Shown here piece after piece: positions 47,759 to 56,830 of a DNA stretch of 64,000 nucleotides. This stretch comes from a virus: IMG/VR virus record IMGVR_UViG_3300050821_005343, positions 1 to 64,000 of that record, one strand, 5' to 3'. The translations under genes and the position numbers were made by a program. Under the pieces are notes generated by a model. The model did not search any database and was not told where the DNA came from. It was given only the letters and a program-made list of their open reading frames with translations. Every line of letters begins with the position of its first letter. Position 1 is the first letter of the stretch.

Positions 47759-48249
47759 ACTTCCTGCAAAACGACTTCCCAGCTATAGGTTGCTGGGTAC
47801 TCCGCAAAGCTGTTCTTGATGTCCATTACCATCATGGTCAGGAGCGGACGATAGAAGGTGAAAGCCCCCTCGACATAGCTCGAGCCGGAGACTTCCGGGC
47901 GGGCGGGAGTTCCGCCTGTCAGGTAGTTCAACTCTGCAGCGCATGCGACGGAGATAATTTGCCCTAGCCATGCATCGTCCAGGGCTGGCGTCTCTACATC
48001 GCGGCATGTGACGACGCTTTGGTACTTGCGAAGCTGAACGGGAAACATGTTGATGAGGAACCCGTTAATATCGCGTCGGATAAAGGTTCCTGCAGCCCGG
48101 CCGTCCCCGTTAACTGTGGCGATCGGCTCTAGGGTCTGCGTCACTCCTCGAGCGGCAAATGGCGTAAGAGTTAGTGCGTGGCCGCTTTCCGGCGCGAAAC
48201 TAAGCAGCGTGACGGGAGGTAGGATACCAGGCGGCATCAGGAGCCCCAA
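47755..48249 (-). CDS. tail protein between tape measure and hub, distal-tail-like
   Basis: 164 residues; position and size fit a distal tail protein. Sequence GTFIRRDINGFLINMFPVQL and YLTGGTPARPEVSGSSYVEG. No direct motif recognised. Overlaps both neighbours. Confidence 0.65.
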   Translation of the reverse strand: MGLLMPPGILPPVTLLSFAPESGHALTLTPFAARGVTQTLEPIATVNGDGRAAGTFIRRDINGFLINMFPVQLRKYQSVVTCRDVETPALDDAWLGQIISVACAAELNYLTGGTPARPEVSGSSYVEGAFTFYRPLLTMMVMDIKNSFAEYPATYSWEVVLQEV

Positions 48250-51200
48250 CTCGGGGTTATGCCGGTCCTAGTCAGCTTGCTCGCTAGCGATGACTGACTC
48301 AGGCTAGACATCATGTCCTCGGTCATCATGGCTGGAACGATTCCCTTGTCAGTAGTGACGTCGAGCGCGTAATGACCGGCGAAGCTGGGGCTGTTGGATG
48401 ACGAGCCGACTAGATTGCTTGCTAATAGCGGTGAATTGTCGCCCAGCATCATGCCGGAAGAGAAAGCGGACCTTTCTTGGCCTATTTGGCCTACTGCCTG
48501 CATCATGACCCCCCCAGACGGCGGAGGCGGGGAACTCCACGGAGAAACCATCATACCGCTCGCAGCAGCGGCGTTCTCTCCCATGATCTGTCCACCAGAT
48601 AGGTAGGACGGGATCGACACCGACCCACCCGCAGCGAAGCCAGCCTCTTCTGTTGTCCTGCCAAGGTGATGGTTTAGACCAGCTGCGGTGCCTGCCTCCT
48701 CGGTAGTCTCGCCGAAGTAGCTAACCATTCCTCCGCCAGCAAAGCCGAGTCTCCCTTCATTGAAGGCGTGCATATTGTCGACGCCGACCTGGGCAACTCT
48801 ATCGGCTTTGATCACGTATTCGCCGTTGGAGACCCACGGAGCGCTGATGCTATCGCTAGTTCCGGTTCCGGGGCCTTGGATGAGGCCGCCTTCTGCAAAA
48901 CTAGGGGGGGGAGTCGGAGGGGGAGTCGGCGGAAGGAGTTCTAGATGTGAATAGAAATCATGTTGTGGTTGCCTTTGCCCAGGTTCCCCGGAGGGTTCAC
49001 CCATCCCCGGTACCTTACTCAACCATTTACCTTCGAAAGAGACCGGAGACGTAAGCTTTCCTACCTCCGGCAAAGTACCTTCATGCCATTTGCCTTCAAA
49101 AAAGACCGGAGATGCTTTTTTCCATGTCAATGGTGCAAAGTTTTGCCCTTCATCCCCCTTATAAGCCTTGGCAAATTGTGCCTGCTCTTTTGGACTAAAG
49201 GGCAAGCTTTTATTATGGTGCGCGTATTCTGCTGAATCGAACCAGGGCGCTTCTAGATTGTTTTTGGAATACCACGTATTTTTACGGTCATCGCTCCAAT
49301 AATCAAAACCTTGTGGCAAAATCGAATCGCGACTGCCTAGTCGGACATTTGGGTGGCTATCTATGCCGTGGGACGCCTTGCCTTGATCAGTTGAGGCTCC
49401 ACTACCACCCCTTCCTGTCGCATCATCCCACCAAGAGCGCACGCCTGGTGCGAGGGCTATCCTGTCTTCCCAGCCCTCTGGAACACGGCCGGCGTTGGTT
49501 GCAAAATTTATCTTACCTTCCGGGAACTTCGCCGATGGCGGCTCACCACCATTAGACGCCCAATTTATGAATCCGTCTGAAGTATGGGGATTGGGAGACT
49601 TGTCCCACCAAGACTTAACACCTGGGGCTAGGGCAATCTTCTTTTCCCAGCCCTCTGGAACACGGCGGTCGTTAGATGCCCAGTTTATTGGGCCCTTTGG
49701 TCCTGGATGTTGATCAACAGTTGAATCCCACCAAGACTTGACGCCAGGTGCTAGAGCAATTTTGTGCTCCCAGCCTTCTGGAACGCGGCCGAAGTTAGAG
49801 GCCCAATTGATTCCGCCTACCCCAGTACCGTTCCCGATGCTCGACGGATGACTCGGCTGCGTTACGGTCGGCGGAGTTGCCGCCACTGATGGCGGCGCTG
49901 CGGGCGCGGATGCTTCGGACGACGTTCCAATCGGCTGCCCCTCTGCTAGGGGTGCTGGAACTGAGGCGTGGATTCCACCAGTAGAGCCACCAGCCGACGC
50001 GGGATGCATGGGCATTAAGGCATGCACTTCGGCGGCGGCTTTAGGCGATAGAATTGTTAGGAGCGCCTCGTCGGCATTCTCGGGAACTTTGCCGGCATCA
50101 GAAGATAAGCTAAACTTTCTCGCCTCGGCTATTTTAGCAATGAACTCATCTGGCGATTTAACAATCTCAGCCGCCAACTCGCCCAAATCAACGACGCCGC
50201 CTTCAGCGAAACCCTTGCGCTGGACATAGCCGCCATCAGCAAAGCTATCGGTCTTGTGGTGAGGATGATCCCACAAGTTAACGGCGTCTTGCGGGACCAT
50301 GGTTGATGGGGCAGCGGGAGGATGTTCAAAAATCTTGGCGTCTGGTAAAATGCCACTGCTCGGCTGCACATCTCCTTCTGCGTAGGACGGACGGCCCTTG
50401 ATATAGGCCATGGTTCTAGGCGACATTTCAGGGTCGGGGCAGTCCCCGTGTCCAGCGTCAACCAAGCCGCCGTCGGCAAAGCCAACGCGACCAGCATTGA
50501 GGTCATCGAGCTTGTCTTTGCCGACTTGGGCTACGCGGGCTGCCTTGACGACATATTCGCCATTGGACAACCACGGCGCGCGAATCGAGTCGCTGGTGCC
50601 GGTGCCCGGTCCGGTGATGTAGCCGCCGGAGGAATGACGTTCCCCAGTAGCGCTTCCGCCCGCGCTCTTAAGCGCCTGAGCCGCCTCTTTAAGTTGGCCC
50701 GCGGCATCCTTCAGGTAGCTTCCGTCCTCGCTTCCCTTGATGGCGGCATTCTTTAGGTCTTCAGCCGCACCCTTAAGTTCCGGTCCTGATTGCTGATTAA
50801 AAAGATCTCCGCCTTGCTGCTTGACGTCGCGCTCCTCAAGCGGCTTGGCAGATTGATTTATCTCCCTTATCTGCCCAACAACAGCGTCAAGCCGGGACTG
50901 TAAAACGTCCGCCTGCTTCTGTTGCGGTTCTGTTAAAACAGCGCCGGGGGTCAGCCCCTTAGCGCGCATTTCCCCCGTGATATCTTCTCTTTGCTGCTGT
51001 AGCGCTGGGAGCTTGGCGTATAAGTCCTGAAGTGGTTTATCCTCACTAATGGCTTGGCGCACACCTGGGGAGAATGCCTTGTCTACTGATATTGCTGCCG
51101 TATTAAGGGCTGTAGATAATGCGTCAGCCGATGCTGCAGCGCCGTCAAACGCCGCTTTGGCTTTATCTGGTATACTAGAGATAACAGCGCCCATCCCCTC

Positions 51201-53237
51201 GGCGCTTTTAACGGCAAACGTATCCAAATGGGAATTTTTTACGGTCTCAATTACCGAACTGCGGATATCCTGTCCCATTTTTACTAGGGAGTCTCGGATT
51301 CCTTCTGCTGATTTTAGATTCTCCTCGCCCATATCTTTGGAGGTTTTTTCAGTCTCCGGCGTTAATTTATTAAATTCCCCCTTCGTAAGGGCGTCCAGAA
51401 TCGGGCCGATGCCTCCCCTCAGACCAAATTGCTGCGCGACGGCGCCTGCCACTCCCTGATTGGCTTCGGTTTGCCCCTGCATAGCGGGCATGGTTACGAA
51501 CTGATGGGCCGCCGAAAGCGTCCCCATCATCGTTCCGCCGCCCATGAATGCCAGCGACCGGAAAATATCCGGAGCGGCAATTTCTCTCCAGTTTACTCCG
51601 CCGCCGCCGCCGCGAATGGCTTCCGCCAATCTGGCTGGGTCTTTCTGCATGGCGTCGGTCTGCGCCCGCTGAGTTGCGCGCAACTCCAAAGCCGCCCGCT
51701 CTTGCGCCTCTTTCGCCTCGGGCATCGCATTGCGCTCGTTCTTCGCAGCGTCTATGCGCGCCTGTTCCTGAGCCTCGCGGGCCTCTGGTATAGCGTCTCG
51801 CGCTATCCTTGCGGCATCCAGCCGTGCCTGTTGCTGCCCTTCTAAGGCTTCTGGAATGGCGTTGCGTTCTTCCTTGCGCGCCGCTTCGCGTACCCTCTCC
51901 TGGCCCTCCTGAGCTTCCGGAACGGCGTTGCGTCGGGTCTTCTGTTCAGTCTCCTCTGCCTCATCTCGGTGCATCTTGGCACGTTCAATGTTGCGGCCGT
52001 CCTCCTTTTCTTGGGCCTTCAGTGCCTCGATGTGGGAGGCATCTGCCTGCCGTTGTAATAGCTGAAGTCGCTGATTATCTTCCGGCGTGATCGGCTCGCC
52101 AAGATACTTCGCCCTAAACTGCAATTGAGCTTTAGTTAAATCAAATTCCGTCTGCTGCTTGGTACGCTCTGCCCCAGGCACCGCATCTTCTGCGCTTCTA
52201 GCGCCAAGCTCCGCGCTTTCAATTTTTCTCTCTGCCTGCTTAGGTAGAGTGACGGCGTCGACTTCTTCTCGCTCCGCCCTGGCGATCCTCATTTCCGCCT
52301 GAGTAGTCAGGTCAGACGAATCGGCCACATCGCGGCGCGACTTGGCAATCTTCATTTCCGCTTCGACGGACTTATCCGCCGAATCGACCACTTCCCGCCG
52401 AGACTTCGCAATTTTCATTTCTGCTTCAACGGGGAGATCCGCTGAATCAGTCAACTTGCGATGCGACTCGTTTATTTTAATGGTGCCTTCTGCGTAATGA
52501 TCAGCAGAATCCCGCACCGTGCGGACAATGTCGCCCCATTCCCCCTGCAGTCGGTTGGTGGTTACGCGGACGACCTGATGCAGTTGCTCCAGGCCCACGC
52601 CGGAGCGGGCGAAAGCTCCTTCAAGATTGGCAAATTGTTGATTATCTAGACCGGCCGCCTTGCCTAGTTCGTTGAATTCAAGGACGTTCTCGCTCATGCG
52701 AGAGGCTAGTTCGTTAAAGAGAACAGCCAAGCCGCCTATGGAACCCGCCACCGCCGACCCTACCGCGCCGACGAGTCCTAGCTTACCGAGGAAGCCGCCA
52801 ACAACAGAACCAGCTTCCTCAACGCTGGAAGAAAACCTTTGGAATCCAACGATGCTGGCTTGTAGAGAGCCAGATATCATGGCTTGGCCGACGCCCTCTA
52901 CGCCGCGCTTAAGAACCTCAAATGACTTATTTGCAATCTCGGCGCCCTTGCCGAGTTCCTCAATCTCCTTATGGCCGCTGGCGGACGCCTCGACATGGAC
53001 GTGTCGTTCTTCGGTGGTCGCCTCGTGACTGACCGCAGCGTGAGCAGGCGATAGAGACGGTGGCCGCCACGGCTCGCTTGCGCCTCCTGGGGAGACGTTC
53101 GCGATGTTAAACGGCTGCGCTTGTTGCGCCTGCTGACCTTGCTTTATCCGCTCATTGATGGCGTCAACGGCCGACAGGACTCCCGACTGCCCTTCGGTCT
53201 GGAACTGGAAAGTAATGATAACGTTGTTGTCGGCCAA
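48237..53237 (-). CDS. tail tape measure protein
   Basis: 1666 residues. N-terminus of the FQFQTEGQSGVLSAVDAINE type followed by a hydrophobic membrane-like stretch (residues about 160-190) and a very long coiled coil with tandem repeats (about 240-530: DSADxxVEAEMKIAKSRRxV and xxAIPEAxEGQQQARxDAA types). Two copies of the GPGTGTSDSI...SNGEYVxKA block (near 880 and 1455) are typical of tape measure C-termini. Three W-rich repeats (INWASN..RVPEGWE.KIALAPGVKSWW) lie at about 1135-1280. By the usual 0.15 nm per residue rule the tail would be roughly 250 nm. Confidence 0.93.
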   Translation of the reverse strand: MADNNVIITFQFQTEGQSGVLSAVDAINERIKQGQQAQQAQPFNIANVSPGGASEPWRPPSLSPAHAAVSHEATTEERHVHVEASASGHKEIEELGKGAEIANKSFEVLKRGVEGVGQAMISGSLQASIVGFQRFSSSVEEAGSVVGGFLGKLGLVGAVGSAVAGSIGGLAVLFNELASRMSENVLEFNELGKAAGLDNQQFANLEGAFARSGVGLEQLHQVVRVTTNRLQGEWGDIVRTVRDSADHYAEGTIKINESHRKLTDSADLPVEAEMKIAKSRREVVDSADKSVEAEMKIAKSRRDVADSSDLTTQAEMRIARAEREEVDAVTLPKQAERKIESAELGARSAEDAVPGAERTKQQTEFDLTKAQLQFRAKYLGEPITPEDNQRLQLLQRQADASHIEALKAQEKEDGRNIERAKMHRDEAEETEQKTRRNAVPEAQEGQERVREAARKEERNAIPEALEGQQQARLDAARIARDAIPEAREAQEQARIDAAKNERNAMPEAKEAQERAALELRATQRAQTDAMQKDPARLAEAIRGGGGGVNWREIAAPDIFRSLAFMGGGTMMGTLSAAHQFVTMPAMQGQTEANQGVAGAVAQQFGLRGGIGPILDALTKGEFNKLTPETEKTSKDMGEENLKSAEGIRDSLVKMGQDIRSSVIETVKNSHLDTFAVKSAEGMGAVISSIPDKAKAAFDGAAASADALSTALNTAAISVDKAFSPGVRQAISEDKPLQDLYAKLPALQQQREDITGEMRAKGLTPGAVLTEPQQKQADVLQSRLDAVVGQIREINQSAKPLEERDVKQQGGDLFNQQSGPELKGAAEDLKNAAIKGSEDGSYLKDAAGQLKEAAQALKSAGGSATGERHSSGGYITGPGTGTSDSIRAPWLSNGEYVVKAARVAQVGKDKLDDLNAGRVGFADGGLVDAGHGDCPDPEMSPRTMAYIKGRPSYAEGDVQPSSGILPDAKIFEHPPAAPSTMVPQDAVNLWDHPHHKTDSFADGGYVQRKGFAEGGVVDLGELAAEIVKSPDEFIAKIAEARKFSLSSDAGKVPENADEALLTILSPKAAAEVHALMPMHPASAGGSTGGIHASVPAPLAEGQPIGTSSEASAPAAPPSVAATPPTVTQPSHPSSIGNGTGVGGINWASNFGRVPEGWEHKIALAPGVKSWWDSTVDQHPGPKGPINWASNDRRVPEGWEKKIALAPGVKSWWDKSPNPHTSDGFINWASNGGEPPSAKFPEGKINFATNAGRVPEGWEDRIALAPGVRSWWDDATGRGGSGASTDQGKASHGIDSHPNVRLGSRDSILPQGFDYWSDDRKNTWYSKNNLEAPWFDSAEYAHHNKSLPFSPKEQAQFAKAYKGDEGQNFAPLTWKKASPVFFEGKWHEGTLPEVGKLTSPVSFEGKWLSKVPGMGEPSGEPGQRQPQHDFYSHLELLPPTPPPTPPPSFAEGGLIQGPGTGTSDSISAPWVSNGEYVIKADRVAQVGVDNMHAFNEGRLGFAGGGMVSYFGETTEEAGTAAGLNHHLGRTTEEAGFAAGGSVSIPSYLSGGQIMGENAAAASGMMVSPWSSPPPPSGGVMMQAVGQIGQERSAFSSGMMLGDNSPLLASNLVGSSSNSPSFAGHYALDVTTDKGIVPAMMTEDMMSSLSQSSLASKLTRTGITPSWGS

Positions 53238-53801
53238 CTATTTCACCTTTCCAAGTCTAGTTTTGAAGAACTCGCCCGCCCGCGCCGCAACAGCGCGAGC
53301 GATTTCAAACGTATGGAATTTCTGCGGAATCGTGACCGAAGACTTGCCGAAATACTTAGGTTCTGCGGGCTTCTGGCCAAAGGAGAACAGAAGCGGCGCT
53401 TTCCCACCCCTGCGGTCAACCCGGAATAGTGGGCCATAATCACGCGCCCGCTTGCCGATCGCGTCGGCGGCAAAGGACAAGGGAATCCAAAGCATCGGCT
53501 TGCCTTGGATGGTGGTGGTTTTGGTGAACGTGCTGAAATACGGAACTTGATGGTCGATATCGAGCCGGATGTTGCCGCCGCCTTGGGTGACGTTGGCGGT
53601 GAAGCCGTCTGTCCAGCGGGAACCGAACTTACCGGCCCCCTTGATGTCCTCGCCAGCAGCTTTGATGAAAGCTGTGGCGATATCGTTCGCAGTCGCTCGC
53701 ATGATGTCGCGGGTGACGTCGCCGCCTCGCGCGGTTCCGCGCGAAAACAGCGGCCCGGTGCGCTGTTCCTTGAAGTATGTCCTTACAACGTTATCGGGCA
53801 T
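53238..53801 (-). CDS. tail protein, DUF6441-like
   Basis: 187 residues upstream of the tape measure. Basic and beta-rich (GSRWTDGFTANVTQGG, VPYFSTFTKTTTIQGKPMLW). Resembles minor tail or neck proteins of the DUF6441 type; this is by recollection only. Product ends FFKTRLGKVK. Confidence 0.6.
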   Translation of the reverse strand: MPDNVVRTYFKEQRTGPLFSRGTARGGDVTRDIMRATANDIATAFIKAAGEDIKGAGKFGSRWTDGFTANVTQGGGNIRLDIDHQVPYFSTFTKTTTIQGKPMLWIPLSFAADAIGKRARDYGPLFRVDRRGGKAPLLFSFGQKPAEPKYFGKSSVTIPQKFHTFEIARAVAARAGEFFKTRLGKVK

Positions 53802-53812
53802 TGTGTTATATG
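53783..53812 (+). promoter_or_regulatory. rightward promoter of the tail-region moron
   Basis: TTACAA, 18-base spacer, TATATG, about 30 bases before ATG 53842. Confidence 0.5.
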
Positions 53813-53841
53813 GTGTTTCTCATGCAAGATGTGGAGGTGGC

Positions 53842-54357
53842 ATGAAGCCCAAAAAGCGCATGGACCGGCGCAAGGCGTTAAGCCACATACTCTCGATTTC
53901 CAGCGATCCGGATTTCATCACAGGAGCCAAAGAAGTGCTTGCACGCAAGCCGTTCGACTACGGACTACGCAGCGATAAATCTCAGGTGAGATACGAAAAC
54001 GGAAGGCTGATAGCTATCCGGGTACTTCAATCTAGCTTGTGTTTCTTAGTTATGCTTGCGCTGTGGGCCATCCCGGCACTGGCGCAGCAAAAGTGGTGGG
54101 CATTGGTGCGGGGCGAAGGCGACGTTTTTAGCACCTGCACCGACCATCCACCGGTCGAATCCCCGGCCAAATGGCACGAGGGAGCCTTGGCGAATGGATG
54201 GCCTGCGCAAATAGTTGATCAGGGTGATGAGGTTAATGTTTATACTATCAGCGACGGAAAACAAATTAAGGTGTCTTATTTCCGCACGCAGGATGCCTGC
54301 CATAAGGCTGCTCAAGCCAATATCGACGAGAATGCGAAAATGGACAAGTACCGCTAA
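53842..54357 (+). CDS. moron: protein with an internal membrane or signal segment
   Basis: 171 residues from ATG 53842 (GGAGG upstream). The first 60 residues are basic and soluble (MKPKKRMDRRKALSHILSIS). Residues about 63-85 (VLQSSLCFLVMLALWAIPAL) look like an internal signal or anchor. The rest would be periplasmic, with Cys in FSTCTDHPP and DACHKAAQ. Rightward within a leftward tail operon, with its own promoter. Such genes often act on the host surface or exclude other phages; no specific function seen. Confidence 0.7.
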   Translation: MKPKKRMDRRKALSHILSISSDPDFITGAKEVLARKPFDYGLRSDKSQVRYENGRLIAIRVLQSSLCFLVMLALWAIPALAQQKWWALVRGEGDVFSTCTDHPPVESPAKWHEGALANGWPAQIVDQGDEVNVYTISDGKQIKVSYFRTQDACHKAAQANIDENAKMDKYR

Positions 54358-54994
54358 AGCTCCTTCTCCAGCTTCTTGAGTTCCTTTTCCAGTTCTTCCT
54401 TTTTAACTCTCGCCCCCATTGTCGCGGCGGTTATGCCGTCAACGAGGTCTCGGATGCGCCTTCGCTCTCCGAGGAAGGCGTGCGCGGCAAGCTGTCTGGG
54501 GGTAAGTCCGAAGACCCACTCTTCGTCTTGTCCGGCAGCGATGAGGGCTGCCGCGGCCTCTGCGAGGTCGTATCCGGGGCCTTTCCAGTTTCGCCCTTGA
54601 CTGCCAGCCCCAGAGCCCTCAGTCGGGCGTCGAAAGGGCCGAAGCCGCGGGTGAACGTCGCCTTCCCAATCGCCTCGAGCAATTCGCTTTGTTCTTCGAT
54701 GGTCAGGTCGGCGGCGGCCTCGATCTGCTCTAGGTCATCCCCCTTCTTAAATCCCATGGCGATTATGAGCGGGATTGCGTCCGGCGCAGTCTTCACTATT
54801 TCGCCGACAGTGACAGGCGCTCCCATGAAGAACTTCTGCATGGGAACGAATTTCTCCATCAGATCGCCGACGTTGCCGGTCGAGAGTCCGACTACTTCAG
54901 ACTCTCGACCGTCAGAGAATGTCACGACCTGCGCCTTGCGGCGCAGATCGAGCAACCCCAATTTATCTGGGGCTTTAATATCTTTCAGTTTCAA
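54354..54994 (-). CDS. tail assembly chaperone GT, -1 frameshift product
   Basis: The T part is read in the -1 frame from about 54587 to the stop at 54354: QGRNWKGPGYDLAEAAAALI, then DEEWVFGLTPRQLAAHAFLG and a Lys/Glu-rich end (KKEELEKELKKLEKEL). It has no usable start of its own. The heptamer TGGAAAG (54587-54581) places codons GGA AAG exactly as in the lambda G-T slip site GGGAAAG, differing only in the first base. In siphoviruses the GT fusion and G together chaperone the tape measure. Confidence 0.65.
54431..54994 (-). CDS. tail assembly chaperone G
   Basis: 187 residues in zero frame. N-terminal chaperone domain (MKLKDIKAPDKLGLLDLRRK, TIEEQSELLEAIGKATF), then a Ser/Pro-rich tail past the slip site that looks like out-of-frame readout (PLPDKTKSGSSDLPPDSLP), supporting the frameshift idea. 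Lies between tail tube and tape measure genes. Confidence 0.75.
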   Translation of the reverse strand: MKLKDIKAPDKLGLLDLRRKAQVVTFSDGRESEVVGLSTGNVGDLMEKFVPMQKFFMGAPVTVGEIVKTAPDAIPLIIAMGFKKGDDLEQIEAAADLTIEEQSELLEAIGKATFTRGFGPFDARLRALGLAVKGETGKAPDTTSQRPRQPSSLPDKTKSGSSDLPPDSLPRTPSSESEGASETSLTA

Positions 54995-55022
54995 AAAGGT
55001 TGCTCCCTTTTAATGCCACTTA

Positions 55023-55037
55023 TTTCTTACTATGCAA
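55023..55037. promoter_or_regulatory. weak copy of the dispersed 15-bp motif
   Basis: TTTCTTACTATGCAA, 11 of 15 to consensus, in the gap between tail tube gene and tail chaperone gene. Confidence 0.35.
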
Positions 55038-55038
55038 C

Positions 55039-55587
55039 TCAGAGGTCAGCGAAATTCGCGCAGGTGAAGCTGCCGAAGCCTTCGACCGAATCATGCTGCA
55101 CGTCGCAGGTGATCGACAGCTTCTGCCAATCTCCCGAGCCGGCGGCGATGAGTTCAAACGGCTGGTCAGGCGTCAGAAGAACGAGCGGGAAATGCGCATT
55201 CCACTTCGGGCCGGTGACGTTCGCATCGGTAAAGTTCAACGTCGCATAGAACAGCGGGTTGCTCATCGGAATGATGCTGGCCGAGCCGGAATCCTGAGGT
55301 AGGCCGAGGAGCGCCAAGCCCATGTTGCGGGCCGTGATTTCCTCGAGTTCGATCATCAGAGTAGCCTCGAGCCGAGTCGCGACCGAGCGGTCCTTGATCT
55401 GCACGCCTTGACGTGAGCTGTAGTGATGAAGCAACGTCGGCTTGACCTGGAATTTTGCCGAAGTAACGTTGCCCATATCGAGGGCGCCGTGACCGTCGTT
55501 CAAATCCATAGTCATGAAGCCGCGGCCGACGCGATAGTCGCCGATGTTGGGGGAAGTGGTGGTGGGTTGAATTACGCCAATGGGCAT
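55039..55587 (-). CDS. major tail (tube) protein
   Basis: 182 residues from ATG 55587 (AGGA eight bases upstream). Beta-rich with DYRVGRGFMTMDLNDGHGAL, GVQIKDRSVATRLEATLMIE and a C-terminal VQHDSVEGFGSFTCANFADL. Position two genes after the tail terminator and before the chaperones is that of the tube protein. The terminator at its 5' side suggests separate control and high expression. Confidence 0.78.
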   Translation of the reverse strand: MPIGVIQPTTTSPNIGDYRVGRGFMTMDLNDGHGALDMGNVTSAKFQVKPTLLHHYSSRQGVQIKDRSVATRLEATLMIELEEITARNMGLALLGLPQDSGSASIIPMSNPLFYATLNFTDANVTGPKWNAHFPLVLLTPDQPFELIAAGSGDWQKLSITCDVQHDSVEGFGSFTCANFADL

Positions 55588-55608
55588 TTTAGTTGTCCTT
55601 TCTGGACA

Positions 55609-55632
55609 TAAAAAAAGCGCCCACTGGGCGCT
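55609..55632 (-). terminator. rho-independent terminator upstream of the tube gene
   Basis: Stem AGCGCCC/GGGCGCT with a three-base loop and seven T residues on the minus strand. It lies only 22 bases before ATG 55587, so part of the transcription from the neck genes ends here. Confidence 0.88.
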
Positions 55633-55646
55633 TGATTGGAGGGTTG

Positions 55647-55661
55647 TTGCGTGGTAAGCCA
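55647..55661. promoter_or_regulatory. copy of the dispersed 15-bp motif
   Basis: TTGCGTGGTAAGCCA, 13 of 15 to consensus, between the terminator and the start of the small rightward gene at 55688. Confidence 0.55.
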
Positions 55662-55687
55662 CGGCGCGCAGAAGAAAGGCGACGCCT

Positions 55688-55909
55688 GTGTTAGAAGATT
55701 GGTTTGACGAGCCGTCAGACGATCCGTGGACCCAAGGATACAGAACTTGGTGTAAGGGCCACTCAGCCTGGGAAGACGGCTACGGGTTTGACGAGAAACG
55801 GTTTGGCATTGACACCAACCCGTGTCCCCCATCGAGTCCTGATCACTTGGAATGGCAAAAGGGTTGGGGAACCGCGCTTGATGACTATATTGCCGGCCTA
55901 TACGCCTAA
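55688..55909 (+). CDS. ribosome modulation factor-like small protein
   Basis: 73 residues from GTG 55688 (AAAGG eight bases upstream). Pattern A..GY..W..G..AWEDGYGFD, NPCPPSS..H..WQKGWGTA resembles the Rmf/CrpP-type 'G..A...G...NPY......W..GW' proteins common in phages and proteobacteria. Rightward, convergent with the neck gene ending at 55911. Whether it binds ribosomes is unknown. Confidence 0.7.
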   Translation: MLEDWFDEPSDDPWTQGYRTWCKGHSAWEDGYGFDEKRFGIDTNPCPPSSPDHLEWQKGWGTALDDYIAGLYA

Positions 55910-55910
55910 C

Positions 55911-56414
55911 TCAGGGCCGGATTGGTGTTAGCCAGTAGCGGAAAGAGTAACGGACGAGTAATCGGCCAAAAAGCGTCATAGACTCTGGGTCCATGTCCGT
56001 ATATGAGCCGAGATAGGTGATCTGGCCACTAGGACCAAGAATAGAGATTAGAGTCGGATCGTTCTCAATGGCGGCTCGCACGCTCATGCGCCACTGAGAT
56101 ATTTCCGGACCGATAGGGGCCGCAACCACAGTGCCGTTCGGCCCGTCTAACGTTAGGTTTGTGGCATCCGAACGCGGCTGTGGAACAACGACGATATGCG
56201 GCTTGAGGTTGATAATACCGCCAGGAAACCTTACCGACTTATTTCTGACCGCCTCGTCGGCCATGGTATTGTCTTCTTCGCCGTCGAGCAGAATGATGGC
56301 CGGAAGTTCCATCGTGCTGAAGTCTCCGCGATCACGATAAACGCCAGCAATTCCCGAGACGCCAGAAAGAAGGGTTTGTAGCTGCTCGAGGATGGCCTCG
56401 CGGGTGTCGCTCAT
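55911..56414 (-). CDS. tail terminator-like neck protein
   Basis: 167 residues from ATG 56414, overlapping the upstream stop. Alpha/beta with MSDTREAILEQLQTLLSGVS and FGRLLVRYSFRYWLTPIRP at the end, the type of layout seen in tail terminators. Position after head closure and before the tube agrees. Confidence 0.7.
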   Translation of the reverse strand: MSDTREAILEQLQTLLSGVSGIAGVYRDRGDFSTMELPAIILLDGEEDNTMADEAVRNKSVRFPGGIINLKPHIVVVPQPRSDATNLTLDGPNGTVVAAPIGPEISQWRMSVRAAIENDPTLISILGPSGQITYLGSYTDMDPESMTLFGRLLVRYSFRYWLTPIRP

Positions 56415-56815
56415 GCGCGCACCGGCAAGAACCAATAGACAGGTACGCCGCTCATATTCACCGGCACCGCCGGCTCCATAAGCTTTAGCGTCTCTTCGAC
56501 TACCGGAGGATCGGTCCACGGAAACTTGTAAACAAGCAGGGATTCACGTTCGTGGTCAGGCGGTCCCGCAGGAAGATCGAGCGCGCCAAACAACGCGCGC
56601 CTAACCAGCGGATCGTAAGCCTTGCCGAAGATGTCCTGCACGCGCCAGCCGGTTAGGACAACGCGGCACTTCCTAAGCGCGCCAGTCTTATTGGAGCGCA
56701 GCGACGCTGGCCTGCCATAGCGGGCAATCATCCGCTGGACGGTCGCCTGCGCTCTTGCGTAGTCGAACCGCGAAGCGGTGGGGTCGTCTATTGTAGGAGA
56801 ACCTAGGAGCGTCAC
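56411..56815 (-). CDS. head closure / head-tail joining protein
   Basis: 134 residues. Beta-rich C-terminus with KCRVVLTGWRVQDIF and VYKFPWTDPPVVEETLK. Called from its position between the DUF4054 connector and the tail terminator; no family motif known to me. Confidence 0.6.
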   Translation of the reverse strand: MTLLGSPTIDDPTASRFDYARAQATVQRMIARYGRPASLRSNKTGALRKCRVVLTGWRVQDIFGKAYDPLVRRALFGALDLPAGPPDHERESLLVYKFPWTDPPVVEETLKLMEPAVPVNMSGVPVYWFLPVRA

Positions 56816-56830
56816 AGGACGATGCCCATA

